DNA of 64,000 nt from Ophiobolus disseminans (GCA_010093685.1 MU006223.1:1197091-1261090); one strand, 5' to 3'; shown: positions 10,866-22,019, numbered from the stretch's first letter. The notes: generated by a model not told the origin, from the letters alone. Numbers and translations are program-made.

Positions 10866-13178
10866 ATGGACGACTTCAAGACGCACAGTACAAAGCGTAC
10901 ACACGATACCTTTCTTGCTCATGATCAGGCTTCCCGCCCGGAGTCATCTCAGATGCACTTTACTCAACGGTATACGCAATCCTTCGCCACCAATCAAGAC
11001 CCGCCATCACGTAAGGCAAGGAAGATTGCCCATCTGGCCGATGTCTCTCCGGAAGTGGCGGGCGTCTCGACTTCGCCCGAGCAAGTTAACATAGAGACAC
11101 CAACAAAGGCGACAACCACTCCGAAAGATCAACAAGACCGGGACATGAGCGACGCGTTCGCCGAAGACCATCATGTCAACGAGGCCCCAGCAAAGCCGGT
11201 CTCGGTCAATACTAAATCGAGGAGCTTTGTTGCACTCCCCCAAATTCTTGCGTCCGATATAGCAAACAATAGGTATGCGCCCACGGACCCAACAGCTCTG
11301 CGCCATTACCTGGAAGAGGTGCAACAGCGATATCTTCATCCGGCGCGGACACCGATTGAAACACCGAGTTCCAGCGTCAAAGAGATGGAGAGAAACGCCA
11401 TCTTTGAGAAGGTGTTTTGTAACTTCACTAATGCAGAGTGCATACCTACGTACAATAGCTTACACAGACGTGCGGGTAGCGGTGCAGCAATATCGAAACA
11501 AATTCTCCAATATGCTGGTACCTGGTTTGACGAAGAAAAAACCGTCCTGCCATACAAGGCTCGGAAAGCCGCTGACCAGCAGCGGTTGAAAGTTCTTGGC
11601 TTGGGACCAGAACACTTCCCCACTCCTCACGAGACTAAAATCGCGGCGATGAAGCCTGCGACCAAGCGTAAGGCAATTTCCACACCAAACAAGCAGAAGG
11701 CGGCCGAGATGTCTACACAAGATACACCGAACAATGGTGTTGTTGAAGGAGTCGAGCCAGCCAGCGATTCGACTACTGCGTCTCAGTCACCGGAGCACAT
11801 CCTTCCGAGCCAGGCTAGTGAGCCACAGCAGGCCTTAGTTTGCGATGCTTCTGAGAGCGCTGAAGTATATGATGAAGTACACACCGAAGAGGTGGACTTT
11901 GTCAAAGGGCACTTCAATCCCTCACTCCATGAGGTTGTTCAGGCCGCAACCGCCACGTTCGCTGCCGAGAGCTCTCACACGATTAGTTTTGTGGTTGACG
12001 ATCAGAGTTATGTTGTGAACAAGGATGCAGTGTATGAGCACTGTGGCTTTGTCCGCGAAAGACTCCCGGATGGAGATGAAAATCGAAGCCTTTCACTGGA
12101 TGGCCGCAGCCCCGTCATCGTTCGGGCTTTTCTTCAAGCCATCTTCCCCGGCTCGAACAAGTTACCCGTTTACAGTATCGACTTTCCTGGCACAGAAGCG
12201 TGCTTTGAGCGAGCAGATTCCGACCCGCTGGGCGTGCTTGAAGGTATTGATACCCACGCCCGCAAGATCGACTGGAACATTCGGGCCTGCCGCATGCTAT
12301 ATGACCTTGCCTCGGCCATGGACTGCTCTCTCGTCAAGGACATGGTGACCGACCAAATCTTGGAACTCTGGAATGAGGAATGCCGTCAGGATGGTGACTC
12401 CATCAAAGACAGTAAAGAGATGAAACTCCCGTACGAGTTACTTAACGGTCTTTCGTTGACTGAGGACGGGCCTCTGATTCGATTGATCGGGCACATTCAT
12501 ATCCATCGCGGCCCTTCCATGTGGCCGAAGGTGCTGAGTGAAACCGTGGTTGAAGCCATAGAGCGGTGGCGCGAAGGTGCCGACGTCCCACAGCCTTGGA
12601 CTTCTCATGGACACTGTGAGCGGTTTCACACGCATGGCAATGATAAGCCATGCTATAGAGATGCTGCACAGGCACCAAAAGCCGATACTGAGATCATGAT
12701 CTCTGAGCTTTTCGACGATCCGAGAGAGAATGCTTACGAGGCCAATGCCACCGCACTCTCAGATGCCCAGTTTGAGAAGCCGCTAGATAGGGAAGAGAGC
12801 GAGACGAGGTACTGGGAAGCCAATCTGGTCCAGTGGTCACTCAAGCAGGGACAGCAAGCCGTCGACGCTCTCCTCAACATTGAGGAGCACGAGCAGGAGC
12901 TTTTGTCGCCCACAGCGCCTGAAGAGGATAAGAAGGTGTGGCGCCAGAGTCTGGACAACTGGAAACAGGATTTGGTCGACCTGCGTGAAGAATATTGGTG
13001 GATGTGGAACTTATTTGAGAATCGTTGGGTCATGGGATACAACATTAATGGTGAAGTACACGGACCTAATCGCTTCTTCTCGACTCTCGGAAAGACCGCG
13101 CTGGTGGAGGAAGAGAAGCCGGGAGATTGGACGTTGGAAGGGAAGGTGGGGATTGGGCTCGACGAAGATTACTTATAG
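10866..13178 (+). CDS. BTB-like protein of unknown function, tandem paralogue 1
   Basis: 770 residues from the ATG at 10866. The open frame extends further upstream, but this Met aligns with the start of the paralogue at 13936 and is followed by a similar K-R-x-H-D/T-x-F-L-A pattern. Layout: disordered N-terminus to ~110; a segment with NRYAPTDP and RTPIETPSS at ~135-175; the shared ~80-residue domain at ~176-251 ending in LGLGPEHFP; a disordered Ser/Thr/Gln/Glu linker; a degenerate BTB-like fold at ~372-511; and a C-terminal part with C584-x3-H-x-H-x5-C. Both proteins have the same order. No enzyme motif is visible. Function is unknown; a protein-binding, nuclear role is inference from the BTB-like part. 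Confidence 0.82.
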   Translation: MDDFKTHSTKRTHDTFLAHDQASRPESSQMHFTQRYTQSFATNQDPPSRKARKIAHLADVSPEVAGVSTSPEQVNIETPTKATTTPKDQQDRDMSDAFAEDHHVNEAPAKPVSVNTKSRSFVALPQILASDIANNRYAPTDPTALRHYLEEVQQRYLHPARTPIETPSSSVKEMERNAIFEKVFCNFTNAECIPTYNSLHRRAGSGAAISKQILQYAGTWFDEEKTVLPYKARKAADQQRLKVLGLGPEHFPTPHETKIAAMKPATKRKAISTPNKQKAAEMSTQDTPNNGVVEGVEPASDSTTASQSPEHILPSQASEPQQALVCDASESAEVYDEVHTEEVDFVKGHFNPSLHEVVQAATATFAAESSHTISFVVDDQSYVVNKDAVYEHCGFVRERLPDGDENRSLSLDGRSPVIVRAFLQAIFPGSNKLPVYSIDFPGTEACFERADSDPLGVLEGIDTHARKIDWNIRACRMLYDLASAMDCSLVKDMVTDQILELWNEECRQDGDSIKDSKEMKLPYELLNGLSLTEDGPLIRLIGHIHIHRGPSMWPKVLSETVVEAIERWREGADVPQPWTSHGHCERFHTHGNDKPCYRDAAQAPKADTEIMISELFDDPRENAYEANATALSDAQFEKPLDREESETRYWEANLVQWSLKQGQQAVDALLNIEEHEQELLSPTAPEEDKKVWRQSLDNWKQDLVDLREEYWWMWNLFENRWVMGYNINGEVHGPNRFFSTLGKTALVEEEKPGDWTLEGKVGIGLDEDYL

Positions 13179-13935
13179 AAAAGCACGTAGTAACTTAGCA
13201 GTTGTTCAATGGTCATCTCGCCACAGTATATATTTCATATTACTCTCTCATCATACGCAAAAGGTACAATTGCAGAGACAAGTTTATCGTGGATAACAGA
13301 CTTCAGCCTAGGTGATGAGAACCAGATGTCTAACTGAACGCTGGGTAAATGAAAAAACAAGAGAGCGCAGGTGTATTGAACGATGACTGTGAATGCGCCT
13401 GAATCGATTCGTGCTTCAAGACCTCATGAGCGTGATCAGAGGCCGACTCCGCTCGTAGCCGCGCGTGACGTAATTATTTCGTTTAATTTTTCACAAGCGC
13501 ACTTGAACGCAATCATTTATTGCAAACACACAGTGGGCTGATTAGTCAGTGTGACAAAGAAAGTAGATAAGCTCTTGAGGACTGTGCGCGATGTCGTGGG
13601 CATTAAGCGTCATGTAGCGGGTCGCTTGAGGTGAAAGGTAGTGCACGTGAGCATCGCACGAGGAGGCTGTGTTTTGTGCTCCCTCTCATAAGTTTCTGCT
13701 CCGCTTTCATCTCAGTCTTCCATTACTAGAACTCACCTCTCGCTTGTCAACTCTACTAGACTGCTCAAAACCACCTGCCCTAGTTATAAAAAACGTATCA
13801 CGACTGCTTTGCACCAGCAAAGCTTTCCGACTTGCGCGCACCGACAATTGCAGGCTCAGAAGATACGACCTCAGGTAATTAAGCCCCCTATCCCCTGGCC
13901 TCGTCGCATTCTTTTCCTAGTTACACAAGATCATC
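13179..13935. other. Intergenic between tandem paralogues
   Basis: About 760 bp. No gene seen. It must hold the promoter of the second copy, with a CT-rich stretch at 13670-13750 and CTTTTCCTAG just before the start codon. Confidence 0.5.
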
Positions 13936-16302
13936 ATGGATCTCACCCTGATCGCTCGATCAAAGCGCGATCACGATGACTTTCTCGCCGGAGCGTCTGG
14001 CATAAAGACGCCGAACATGTTGAGTCGTACAGGAGAGCATTTGCAGCAGGATACCCGTACGCTTCCCTTCAATGTCGACGCCCAACCAAGGAAGAAACTG
14101 AAGATCTACATCGACCCCACTGGAAACGTGCTGGACGAAAGTACTGCAGCTCTATGCAAGGACATGTCTCAGCAACTGGGTGCTGGAAAAGATGTACCGT
14201 ATGACTCACATCATGACGGATTCTCAACTGTCTCCGCAACAAACGAGGACTTCGAAATGGAGGATTCGGACATGGAAACCTCACCAAATAGAAATTCCGG
14301 CACCCAGCAAACCGCCTTGGTGGCTGCTAGCCCAGCAACATCGAACATACGGGCTAACGACCTAGCCAAGAACCCATATGCACCAGCAGCTACTGACGCC
14401 AACGCCTTGAATGCATACCTTCAAGAAGTTGGCAATCGGAATCTATACATGCTCCGTACGCCACTGGAAACTCCGGACTCCAAACTCAAGGAAATTTATC
14501 GCACCTTGATTTTCAACCGGGTGTTCAGGGGTCTACTCAACAGCCAATGCATACCACTGTATAACGAGCAAGGAGGAGCGGCGTCGAGTGATCAAGCTGT
14601 CAGCAAGCAAATCCACAGGACTGCCCCAGCGTGGTTCAACGAAGAGAATGTTGTGTTGCCCTGGATCGCGAGAGATGGGAATGAAAGGAAGCGTTTGGAA
14701 GCGTTGGGGCTGAACGCTGCGAACTTTCCTATCCTGAATCGGAGCAGTCATGTTGGTGAAGCCACTCATCGGTCGTCGCGCAAGCCGGAGTCGAAGCCGA
14801 GCGAGCTCACGACAGAGCCAGCAATCGTAACGCCGATTTGTGATAAGAAGCGTGGTGTCATCGAGCTCGCTATGCATGAGGAGTACAGTGGATGTGCGAC
14901 TCACCAGCACGGCGACAGCTCCTCAGAGTCGGGAGATTCGAACTCGGATGACGAAGGAGTGCTGGAATTGGAAGACACAGACAGCGAATTTTCAGAGCCT
15001 GATAGCGAATACGAGGCGCAGCTAGCAGCCTACGAAGAAGCCATGGTACACAAACGAGCGAAACAAGCAGTCATCGCAGAAGCCATGCAGGAAAAAGCAG
15101 ACAAAGAAGACAAAGTCAGCTTCCCAGATTGCATGCGCGACCGCGTTCGAGCAGCGCTCAACGTCTTCGGCAAAGACCTAGCTAGCTTCAGCGAAGACGG
15201 CAAAGCTTGCACCCTTTCGAGCGCGGCTTTGATCAAGTACTGTGGCATCGCACGCGCTCAACATGGGAATGAGATCGACATGGATAAGTTCAATCCCATG
15301 ATCGTCCGAGCTTTCATTAACGCCATCTCACCATGCCCTGGGAACGGTCTGCCAGTTTATGACTACGATTTCCGCCAGGGAAGATTCGATCAGGGTGTGC
15401 ACAGCGACGATGTGCTGGGCGTCATGAACTTCCAGAACGTTGCCATCACCGCTTATGTCTGGAACATGGACACGCTGCTGCAGATGTATGAGTTTGCTGT
15501 TGTCATGGACTGCGAAATTGTGCAAGATATGGTGGTTGACAAGATCCGCGAGATGTACGCAGAGGACGTTGAAGCTGGAACGGCCCACAACTTCTACCTA
15601 CCCACAGGCTGGATGAACGAGCTGGACCCTGAAGAAGACGAAGCGCTTCTCTGGCTACTTGTGGACGTTCTGATTGATCGGTGTTCCAAGGGCGTTCCAT
15701 CTCCTGGCATGAACATGAGACCTCATGTTGCGGAACTGGGTCTTCGCCGCACCAAGAAGGACTGCAGACTCTTCAGCACCCAAGAGGATTTTTGCGCCGC
15801 TTACCACTTACACGGCAACGAAGAGCCATGTTATAAAGACCATATGCTCAAAATCCCCACAACCAAACTCATCGCCAAATTCTACGCCATCATCGCACAC
15901 GATGCCTTCATCATCCACGCACAAACCCTCTCATCCATCCCCGCCCGCGACTTCCGCGCTACCGGCCGCCAAATCCGCCGCCACGATCTCATGAAATGGT
16001 CTCACGCCACCGAAAAGTCGACAGCGCTCGGTCTCCTAAAACTGGAGACCCTGAAGAAGCACAAGCACCTCCAACGAAAACTCGGCAATAAGGTGGAGAT
16101 GAAGTTCCGTTTATGCAAGAGGGTGCATGAGCGCGAAGTCAAGAAGGCGCAGTGGGAGCATTATAAGCGGTGGAACTGCTTTGATGGGGATCATGTGGAT
16201 TGCGAGCATGATGAGGTGAAGAAGAAGAAGAAGGGTGGGGTTATTAGTTTGGTGAGGGGATGTGAGTATAGGTTGTATGCGGAGGGGGACGAGGAGGGTT
16301 AA
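13936..16302 (+). CDS. BTB-like protein of unknown function, tandem paralogue 2
   Basis: Single-exon 788-residue protein, clearly homologous to its upstream neighbour. Matching blocks are the N-terminal KRDHDDFLAG, the NPYAP and RTPLETPDS segment, the shared domain at ~186-265 (APAWFNEENVVLPW, then LGLNAANFP), the BTB-like fold from ~412 with MIVRAFINAI, and C620-x3-H-x-H-x5-C within YHLHGNEEPCYKD. It differs by a strongly acidic Ser/Asp/Glu stretch at ~325-365 and a Lys/His-rich C-terminus (KKKKKG). The divergence is high, so the duplication is old. Function is unknown. Confidence 0.85.
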   Translation: MDLTLIARSKRDHDDFLAGASGIKTPNMLSRTGEHLQQDTRTLPFNVDAQPRKKLKIYIDPTGNVLDESTAALCKDMSQQLGAGKDVPYDSHHDGFSTVSATNEDFEMEDSDMETSPNRNSGTQQTALVAASPATSNIRANDLAKNPYAPAATDANALNAYLQEVGNRNLYMLRTPLETPDSKLKEIYRTLIFNRVFRGLLNSQCIPLYNEQGGAASSDQAVSKQIHRTAPAWFNEENVVLPWIARDGNERKRLEALGLNAANFPILNRSSHVGEATHRSSRKPESKPSELTTEPAIVTPICDKKRGVIELAMHEEYSGCATHQHGDSSSESGDSNSDDEGVLELEDTDSEFSEPDSEYEAQLAAYEEAMVHKRAKQAVIAEAMQEKADKEDKVSFPDCMRDRVRAALNVFGKDLASFSEDGKACTLSSAALIKYCGIARAQHGNEIDMDKFNPMIVRAFINAISPCPGNGLPVYDYDFRQGRFDQGVHSDDVLGVMNFQNVAITAYVWNMDTLLQMYEFAVVMDCEIVQDMVVDKIREMYAEDVEAGTAHNFYLPTGWMNELDPEEDEALLWLLVDVLIDRCSKGVPSPGMNMRPHVAELGLRRTKKDCRLFSTQEDFCAAYHLHGNEEPCYKDHMLKIPTTKLIAKFYAIIAHDAFIIHAQTLSSIPARDFRATGRQIRRHDLMKWSHATEKSTALGLLKLETLKKHKHLQRKLGNKVEMKFRLCKRVHEREVKKAQWEHYKRWNCFDGDHVDCEHDEVKKKKKGGVISLVRGCEYRLYAEGDEEG

Positions 16303-16873
16303 TTGAGAGTGGGATTTGGTCGGGCAATGCTTGCGAGTGTTGGAGACGTGATTCTGATAGGTTTAAGCTGAGACTGCAGTCGAAGTGGCAGCTTCGGTGC
16401 AGTGGGTGCGGTGGATAGTGAGTGACTGCAGGCAGTTGCACCCCGTTGAGACCGAGTTTAGCATAGCAGGAATAACCGTATTGATTTTACCATCTTCGTG
16501 TCTCTCGGTTGTTGTGTATACTTCTCCTGATTGATAGAGGGGCCTTAGCTCAGTTTGCGGTCCAGGTCATCCGACTTTGGCGCATTGGATAAAGCTTCGT
16601 GTTTAGATTTTGCCAAACGAAAAGCGGTAGCGAGACTTGTGCTCTGGAGAGCGAGTAAAGGGTTCTGGAACGCACTCTTGTATTACTATTACACTGCGCA
16701 TAGGCTAAACTACGCGCCATCAGCATACAATCAGGGGTATCAATACCTGAACGTAAGTCTCCAACACCAAGCCCAAACGCTTCGCCGGGTGATGTAACAG
16801 CGACAACACCATCTCTACCTGCACATGCCATGTACCCAACCCATATTCCTTTATATGTTTCTCCACGCACCGT
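16303..16873. other. Intergenic, convergent 3' ends
   Basis: About 570 bp between convergent genes. No gene. A short tRNA A-box look-alike near 16543 was rejected. Confidence 0.5.
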
Positions 16874-17661
16874 CTAGTTGGCCTTCTTGCCGTTCATGCG
16901 TCCAGCCCTCTGAATGACTTTGGCGGCGTCGTTGACGGCGCTGAAGGCACTCCATGTGGCGTTGACGCTCTGCGCCATCAAGAAACCAGGAATGACGATC
17001 CAGAAAGCGTTCATGAGAACAAAGTATCCCCAGTAGTAAGCCGCCTCAGGGCGCGAGTATGAGACGTTGAGAATGTAGTGGTCGAACATGGAGGTGGCGT
17101 AGTACAGGATATCGCCGTAGAATTGGCCGAGCGAGACGATGAGCTGGAGGGGGTAGCGCAGGGGGTGGTCGTACGCAACGAGGGCGGCAGTAACGAAGGA
17201 GAGAGGACCCCAGAATGCCTATCGCCGTCAATATAAGCGCCAACAACGGAGATAAGAGGAAGCGTGCTTACTGCGGTGACCGTCTCCATGCACAGCACAA
17301 AGGCGTCCTGGGTGAGGTAGCGCGAGTCGCTCAGGCTATACTCTTTCCACAGCTGGCCAAACAGATCCTGCATGGAGCCCATGGTGCGGAAGTTGTAAGC
17401 GAAGTAGCCCTCGAAGAAGGAGTGAATGCAGCCGCACAGCACAAACCACATGATGGTCGCGAGGTCGCCGTTGCTGAGCGTCGGGCGGATCCGCTTCACC
17501 ATGCCAAACGTGAGCCCGAAGATGGCGGCGCACCCCGCGGCGAACATGCTGACGAGCTCCAACGTGTTCCACTGGTTGGCCAGGTAGCCCGTGATCTGGG
17601 CTTCGATGGGGTAGTAGGGGTGCACCTGCCCCGGGAGGAGCGTGAAGTTGCCGGCCGTCAT
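16874..17661 (-). CDS. EBP-type sterol delta8-delta7 isomerase (EXPERA family)
   Basis: Two exons, 17272-17661 and 16874-17218, with a 53-nt intron (GTAAGC...TAG); 244 residues. The emopamil-binding family isomerises the sterol ring B double bond in the ER membrane. Essential residues known from mammalian EBP appear at equal spacing: His80 and Glu84 in CGCIHSFFEGY, then Glu126 and Thr129 in METVTA (gaps 4, 42 and 3), with Asn200 and Trp203 in the last helix (N-A-F-W). A WGP motif opens exon 2. Four to five hydrophobic segments fit the EXPERA fold. Most fungi use the unrelated ERG2 for this step of ergosterol synthesis, so the true substrate is open. The start MTAGNF is preferred over an open upstream extension because that extension is low-complexity and shows no domain. 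Confidence 0.88.
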
Positions 17662-18400
17662 TGTGGGCGGCTGAGGTGGCAGACGGTGGTGGAGAGATGG
17701 GACGAAGAATACAAAGAGACGGGACAGCGAGGGCGACCAAGACGGGGTTTCAATGGCACCGTGTTGTGAAGCTGAGGAGCCTGGCTGCGATGGGTTTTCT
17801 CGGGGGAAATGCCTGGCCAGATCGCGCCTTGCCTGTTCCGGCCTGGCGCCCGACGGGGGTCCATTGCGCGGTGCCGGCGTTGCGACGGTGGTGTCATTGT
17901 CAGCACCGTCATGTCGCGAAAGCATGTGACTGCTCGCACGCTGTTTACTTGCTATATGCCTCATTGGCCCTATTGCTGTGCCTTGATTGTCCCCCAGTCG
18001 ACTCAAACACATTCAGCATCGTGAAGGATACGGGACGCAAACGCCACGCATCTTGTTGGAAGTAGCGTACTAGGTAGCCGGTTTGCTTACCCGAGCTAAT
18101 CAGTAGGCTGTGGCATGCGGCCCAGGGCCAGTTCAACGAGCAGGATTCAGCGCCGAGACGACAGCAGATGGAGCGCAAATTCTCGTGACATGGTTGCGTA
18201 CGCTGACGATGAGGCTGCGTGCTGGAACGCGGCTTCCGCTGCTTTCCCACTCGAGGTCCCGGAATCCGCGTGCGACAGGGCTACCCCTCAAACCGCCATG
18301 CCGCATTGGGCGGACCTCGGCCCACCCCAGATTGTACCGGTATCCACCACCAAACTACCTGTCTTCAGCACCCCATACATGTGTAGATCAAACCAACGCA
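17662..18400. other. Intergenic, divergent promoter region
   Basis: About 740 bp between the divergent isomerase and amidase. No gene is supported. Frames on both strands are open by chance. Confidence 0.5.
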
Positions 18401-20235
18401 ATGTCCAGATCAAAGCCGAACGAGTCAGCAGCACCGCAGTCACCCCCCAAGTGGCAGCTTGTGTCATGGCAGAAGAAGGATGAACAATCCGCCAGAATTC
18501 CACACGAATGGCGCTTACCCAGTTTGCCTTCGCCGGATATCACCAACTACATTGAAGTCCCGCGGACATGTGGGGTAATGACACAGGAAGAGCTGAAAAT
18601 CACAGAGGAGTATGACGCAACTGCACTCGCAGAGGCAATCAGGTCGAGGACGCTGAAATGTGTCGACGTGACGAGGGCATTCTGCAAGGTTCGTACAAGT
18701 CCGAGCATATCAAAATGCAAGTCTGACAGACCAACAGAGAGCAGCCATAGCCCACCAACTCACCAACTGTCTGACCGAGATCTTCTTCGACGATGCCTTG
18801 AAGCGGGCAGGAGAACTCGACGCTCACCTCGCTGCCAACAAACCACCCTTAGGCCCCCTCCACGGCGTCCCTGTTTCCCTGAAAGACACGTTCAAAGTCC
18901 GCGGCTACGATGCCTCGATCGGCCTCGCAGCCCTATGCTTCAAGCCTGCCACTGAAAACTCCACCTTGGTAGATCTCCTCCTCCAGTCAGGCGCTGTCTT
19001 GTATTGCAAAACAAACGTCCCCCAAACTCTCATGGCCCTCGACTCCCACAACAACGTCTTCGGCCGCACTGTCAACCCCTTCAACACTGCCGTTACGCCT
19101 GGTGGCTCCTCTGGCGGCGAAGGTGCACTAGTCGGCATGCGCGGCTCCGTGCTAGGCGTCGGCACGGATGTGGGCGGTAGTATTCGGATCCCAGCCATGT
19201 GCAACGGCACGTACGGCATCAAGCCGAGTTGGGAGCGTGTGCCGTATGCGGGGCAGGAAGGTGGTATGTTGCCTGGTACGACGAAGGTTGGGATTCCGGC
19301 TAGCGCAGGCCCGCTTGCGCACTCAGTGCGCGATATGGAGCTGTTCTTCCGCGCCGTGTCTGAGCAAAGGCCATGGACACATGACCCAGATGTCGTGCCC
19401 ATGCCCTGGTCGTCGTTGACTTCTTTGGGCGGCGCCGGACGTAAACTGAGGATTGGCATTGTGCGTCGAGATGGCGTAATCGAGCCGCACCCCCCAATCG
19501 CACGACTGCTGGATGAAGTCAAATCGAAACTCCAAGCCCAAGGAGTAGAGACAATGGAGTTGGACATCACATCGCTTTTCTCCCAATGCCAATCCCTCGC
19601 CAACGCCATGTTTGGTGTTGAAGGCGGAAACACAATATTTGACCTCCTCGAAGCAGCCAACGAACCGCTTTCGCCATGGCTCTCAACGCGGCTGAAGCGT
19701 AAAGCACCCATGGACCTTTTGAAAGTGCGCGACCTGCATGGTAAACGGGAAGCCTTGCGCAAGGCCTTTTTGGATATCTGGAAAGATCAACATGGCGAAA
19801 TCGATGCATTGATCTGTCCCGTTGCACCGCACCCCGTTCCACCCATCGATGGCTACAACGGCGTCTCTTACACAAGTTCGTTCGTCCTGCTCGATTATCC
19901 CGCAGGTACTGTGCCGGTGCGGAACTTTACTACAGCTGATGTGCATGGTGAAATGGACAGTAAGGTGCTGGGGAGTTGGGATGGGAAGAATAGGGAGATG
20001 TGTAAGTTTGCGAGCTGCGTATCCTTTTTCCTCATAGACGGAAGGCGTTGACTGAATTGATGGACTTGGAGCTAACGCTATATTAGGGACGAATTTCGAT
20101 CGCTCGGTATATGTGGGTACGCCGCTGTGCGTGCAGGTTGTTGCGCCGAAGTTGGAGGAGGAGAAACTGTGTCAAGCCATGGCCGTTATTGATGATGTGC
20201 TAAAGGCGGGTGGGAGGACGAGCGCGAAACTATGA
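18401..20235 (+). CDS. Amidase, FAAH/acetamidase type
   Basis: Three exons, 18401-18688, 18738-20001 and 20087-20235, giving 566 residues. The triad is Lys145 (SLKD), cis-Ser220 in GGSSGGEGAL and nucleophile Ser244 in GTDVGGSIRIPA. The spacings of 75 and 24 residues equal those of mammalian FAAH (Lys142, Ser217, Ser241), so this belongs to the fungal general amidase / acetamidase and FAAH-like branch. No signal peptide is seen, so it is probably cytosolic. The start MSRSKPNES is the first ATG of an exon that splices in phase. The final exon encodes the conserved MWTNFDRSVYVGTPLCVQVV segment. It could release ammonium from short amides or hydrolyse fatty-acid amides; the sequence does not decide. 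Confidence 0.92.
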
Positions 20236-20513
20236 GCGCATTGCTTGCATCTGTACGTGCATAAGATCATCCGTACGAAACGTCTTGTCAGCAGCATCTC
20301 CTGACAGATACATGAAGTTGTATGCTAACGCTGGAAGCCTCTAGCCTCACCCATGATTTGTTACGAATCTTAGCCGGACCTGATAACGAATTGTCAAGAT
20401 GCACTGGAGAAATTGCGATAAATACGCGATGTGTTATGCTACATAAGTACCTTAAACGAGCTCAAACAACCACTCTCAGCTCTTCGACTCACCAGTAAAC
20501 AGACATGACCAAC

Positions 20514-21431
20514 TCATCCAGATGCCCAACCTTGAAGCCCAATGCTCAGGAGAGTAGTACCTTCAATCTCCTCCTTTCTCGCCTTCAGCTCCTCCACATC
20601 CCAATTCGCCCACAAGAACTTGCCCTTCAAAAAGCGCGCCTCGGGACTCGCAAGCCACACCATGAAACTCGCAGGCAAACTCGCATCATCATAGCCTCCA
20701 AGAAGCATATCCGCCGCCTTACTAACGCCCTTCCACTCCAGGTCCTCGCCTTCCTTTGCTGGTTTATAACCGGCCGACTTGTTCATATCTGTCGCGACGG
20801 CGCCAGGCTGGATACTGAAGACTGAAAGTTCCGGGTGTTCGTATTGTACGCTCATGTAGAAACGTGCAACGGCCATCTTGGAGACGTTGTAGCATGAGAA
20901 TGCAGCCGCAATGTCGAGATGAGCGGCTGTGGAGTTTGTGTCGATGATGGCGGCGTCTTTGGCGGCATGGCGCAGGAACTCCGTGGCGACGTTGAAGTTG
21001 CCTTGCAAGTTAATTGTAACGGCTCCTAGCCATTCGGCGCTGTCCGACGCTGCGATCTCACGGACTGGGCCCAACACTGCTGCATTGGCGCACAGTACAT
21101 CGATCTTGCCGTCCCCAGCTACCCTTTCAAACGCAGACTTGACTTGGTCGAGCTTGGTGATGTCGGTGGCAATAGCGAGGATCTCGGTCGATGGGGACTC
21201 TGCGTTGATTGCAGCTTTGGTGTCGAGGAGGGGCTGTTCCCTACGGCCGAGGATGGCTACGCGAGATGCGCCCGCTTTGGCAAAGTATCTTGCGGCCTCT
21301 GCACCGATACCAGTACCGCCGCCAGTGATGATAATGGTCTTGCCTTTGGCAGATAACTCTGGACGTGTTGGATCTAAGGATGGATAGGTGGATTTATGGT
21401 AGGTCTTGGTCGGAACAATTGAAGCGGCCAT
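20514..21431 (-). CDS. Short-chain dehydrogenase/reductase
   Basis: 305 residues from MAASIVPTK. A longer in-frame extension exists, but the conserved fold begins shortly after this Met. The NAD(P)-binding motif is TGGGTGIG at ~38, with the acidic D-I-T after beta4, a CANAA version of NNAG, a catalytic Ser in the DTNSTAAH strand, and Tyr-x3-Lys in CYNVSKMA. The family length is about 250-300, so this is full length. It is probably a soluble NAD(P)-dependent oxidoreductase of unknown substrate. It starts 588 bp from, and divergent to, a transcription factor, which may regulate it (inference). Confidence 0.9.
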   Translation of the reverse strand: MAASIVPTKTYHKSTYPSLDPTRPELSAKGKTIIITGGGTGIGAEAARYFAKAGASRVAILGRREQPLLDTKAAINAESPSTEILAIATDITKLDQVKSAFERVAGDGKIDVLCANAAVLGPVREIAASDSAEWLGAVTINLQGNFNVATEFLRHAAKDAAIIDTNSTAAHLDIAAAFSCYNVSKMAVARFYMSVQYEHPELSVFSIQPGAVATDMNKSAGYKPAKEGEDLEWKGVSKAADMLLGGYDDASLPASFMVWLASPEARFLKGKFLWANWDVEELKARKEEIEGTTLLSIGLQGWASG

Positions 21432-22019
21432 GATGAGCGTCGGGTGTTTATTGTGTGAGGTAGGTTGTGAAGTGCTTGGGTACCGATCTTTTCCTCTGAG
21501 GACACGCTGGAATAAATACCAGAATGCGCCCCAGACACTGCCTTGTGAGGGTATCACAAATTGCCCTGTTCATGCTGCGGGTCCTCAGCCTTTCGCAATG
21601 TCCGCCGCCGGAACGGGAAGATTTGCACATCGCTCCCAGTAACCGCTGCTGCGAGGCGGCCAACAACGCGCCAAAAATGATCCAATCTCCGTCCGCATGG
21701 GCAGCATGGCCCACATGGGTTCCAATCATGTCACACCATCTTGATCCCGGGTCGACTTGTCGAGGAGTACGATTGTACTTCCAAATGAAAATGGCGTAGA
21801 GATGTTCAGAGCTGGAAGCTAGTGTCGTAAGAGATGGAAGTTTGGGGAGCTTACGATGGAGACAATGGACGCCTGAATACTCTACAAAATGTTCCGCCCG
21901 TAGCCTATTCCACAAATGGACGATGATCTGCGCTGACAAATGCGCTAACACTTACGACCACGCAACAATCATGGAAGAAGCGAGATTCCGGGCTTGAGCC
22001 TTCCGTCGTACATGTCAAA
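21432..22019. promoter_or_regulatory. Divergent promoter region of an SDR and a transcription factor
   Basis: 588 bp separate the two start codons. No coding segment is supported. I could not pick a specific operator. Confidence 0.4.

Noticed and set aside
16539..16612. tRNA-like start (GGGGCCTTAGCTCAGTT)
   Set aside because: The A-box look-alike has no B-box (GGTTCGAATCC type) downstream and no cloverleaf could be folded by eye.
18905..19762. 285-codon open frame on the minus strand
   Set aside because: Antisense to the amidase triad region; a shadow of its codon bias.
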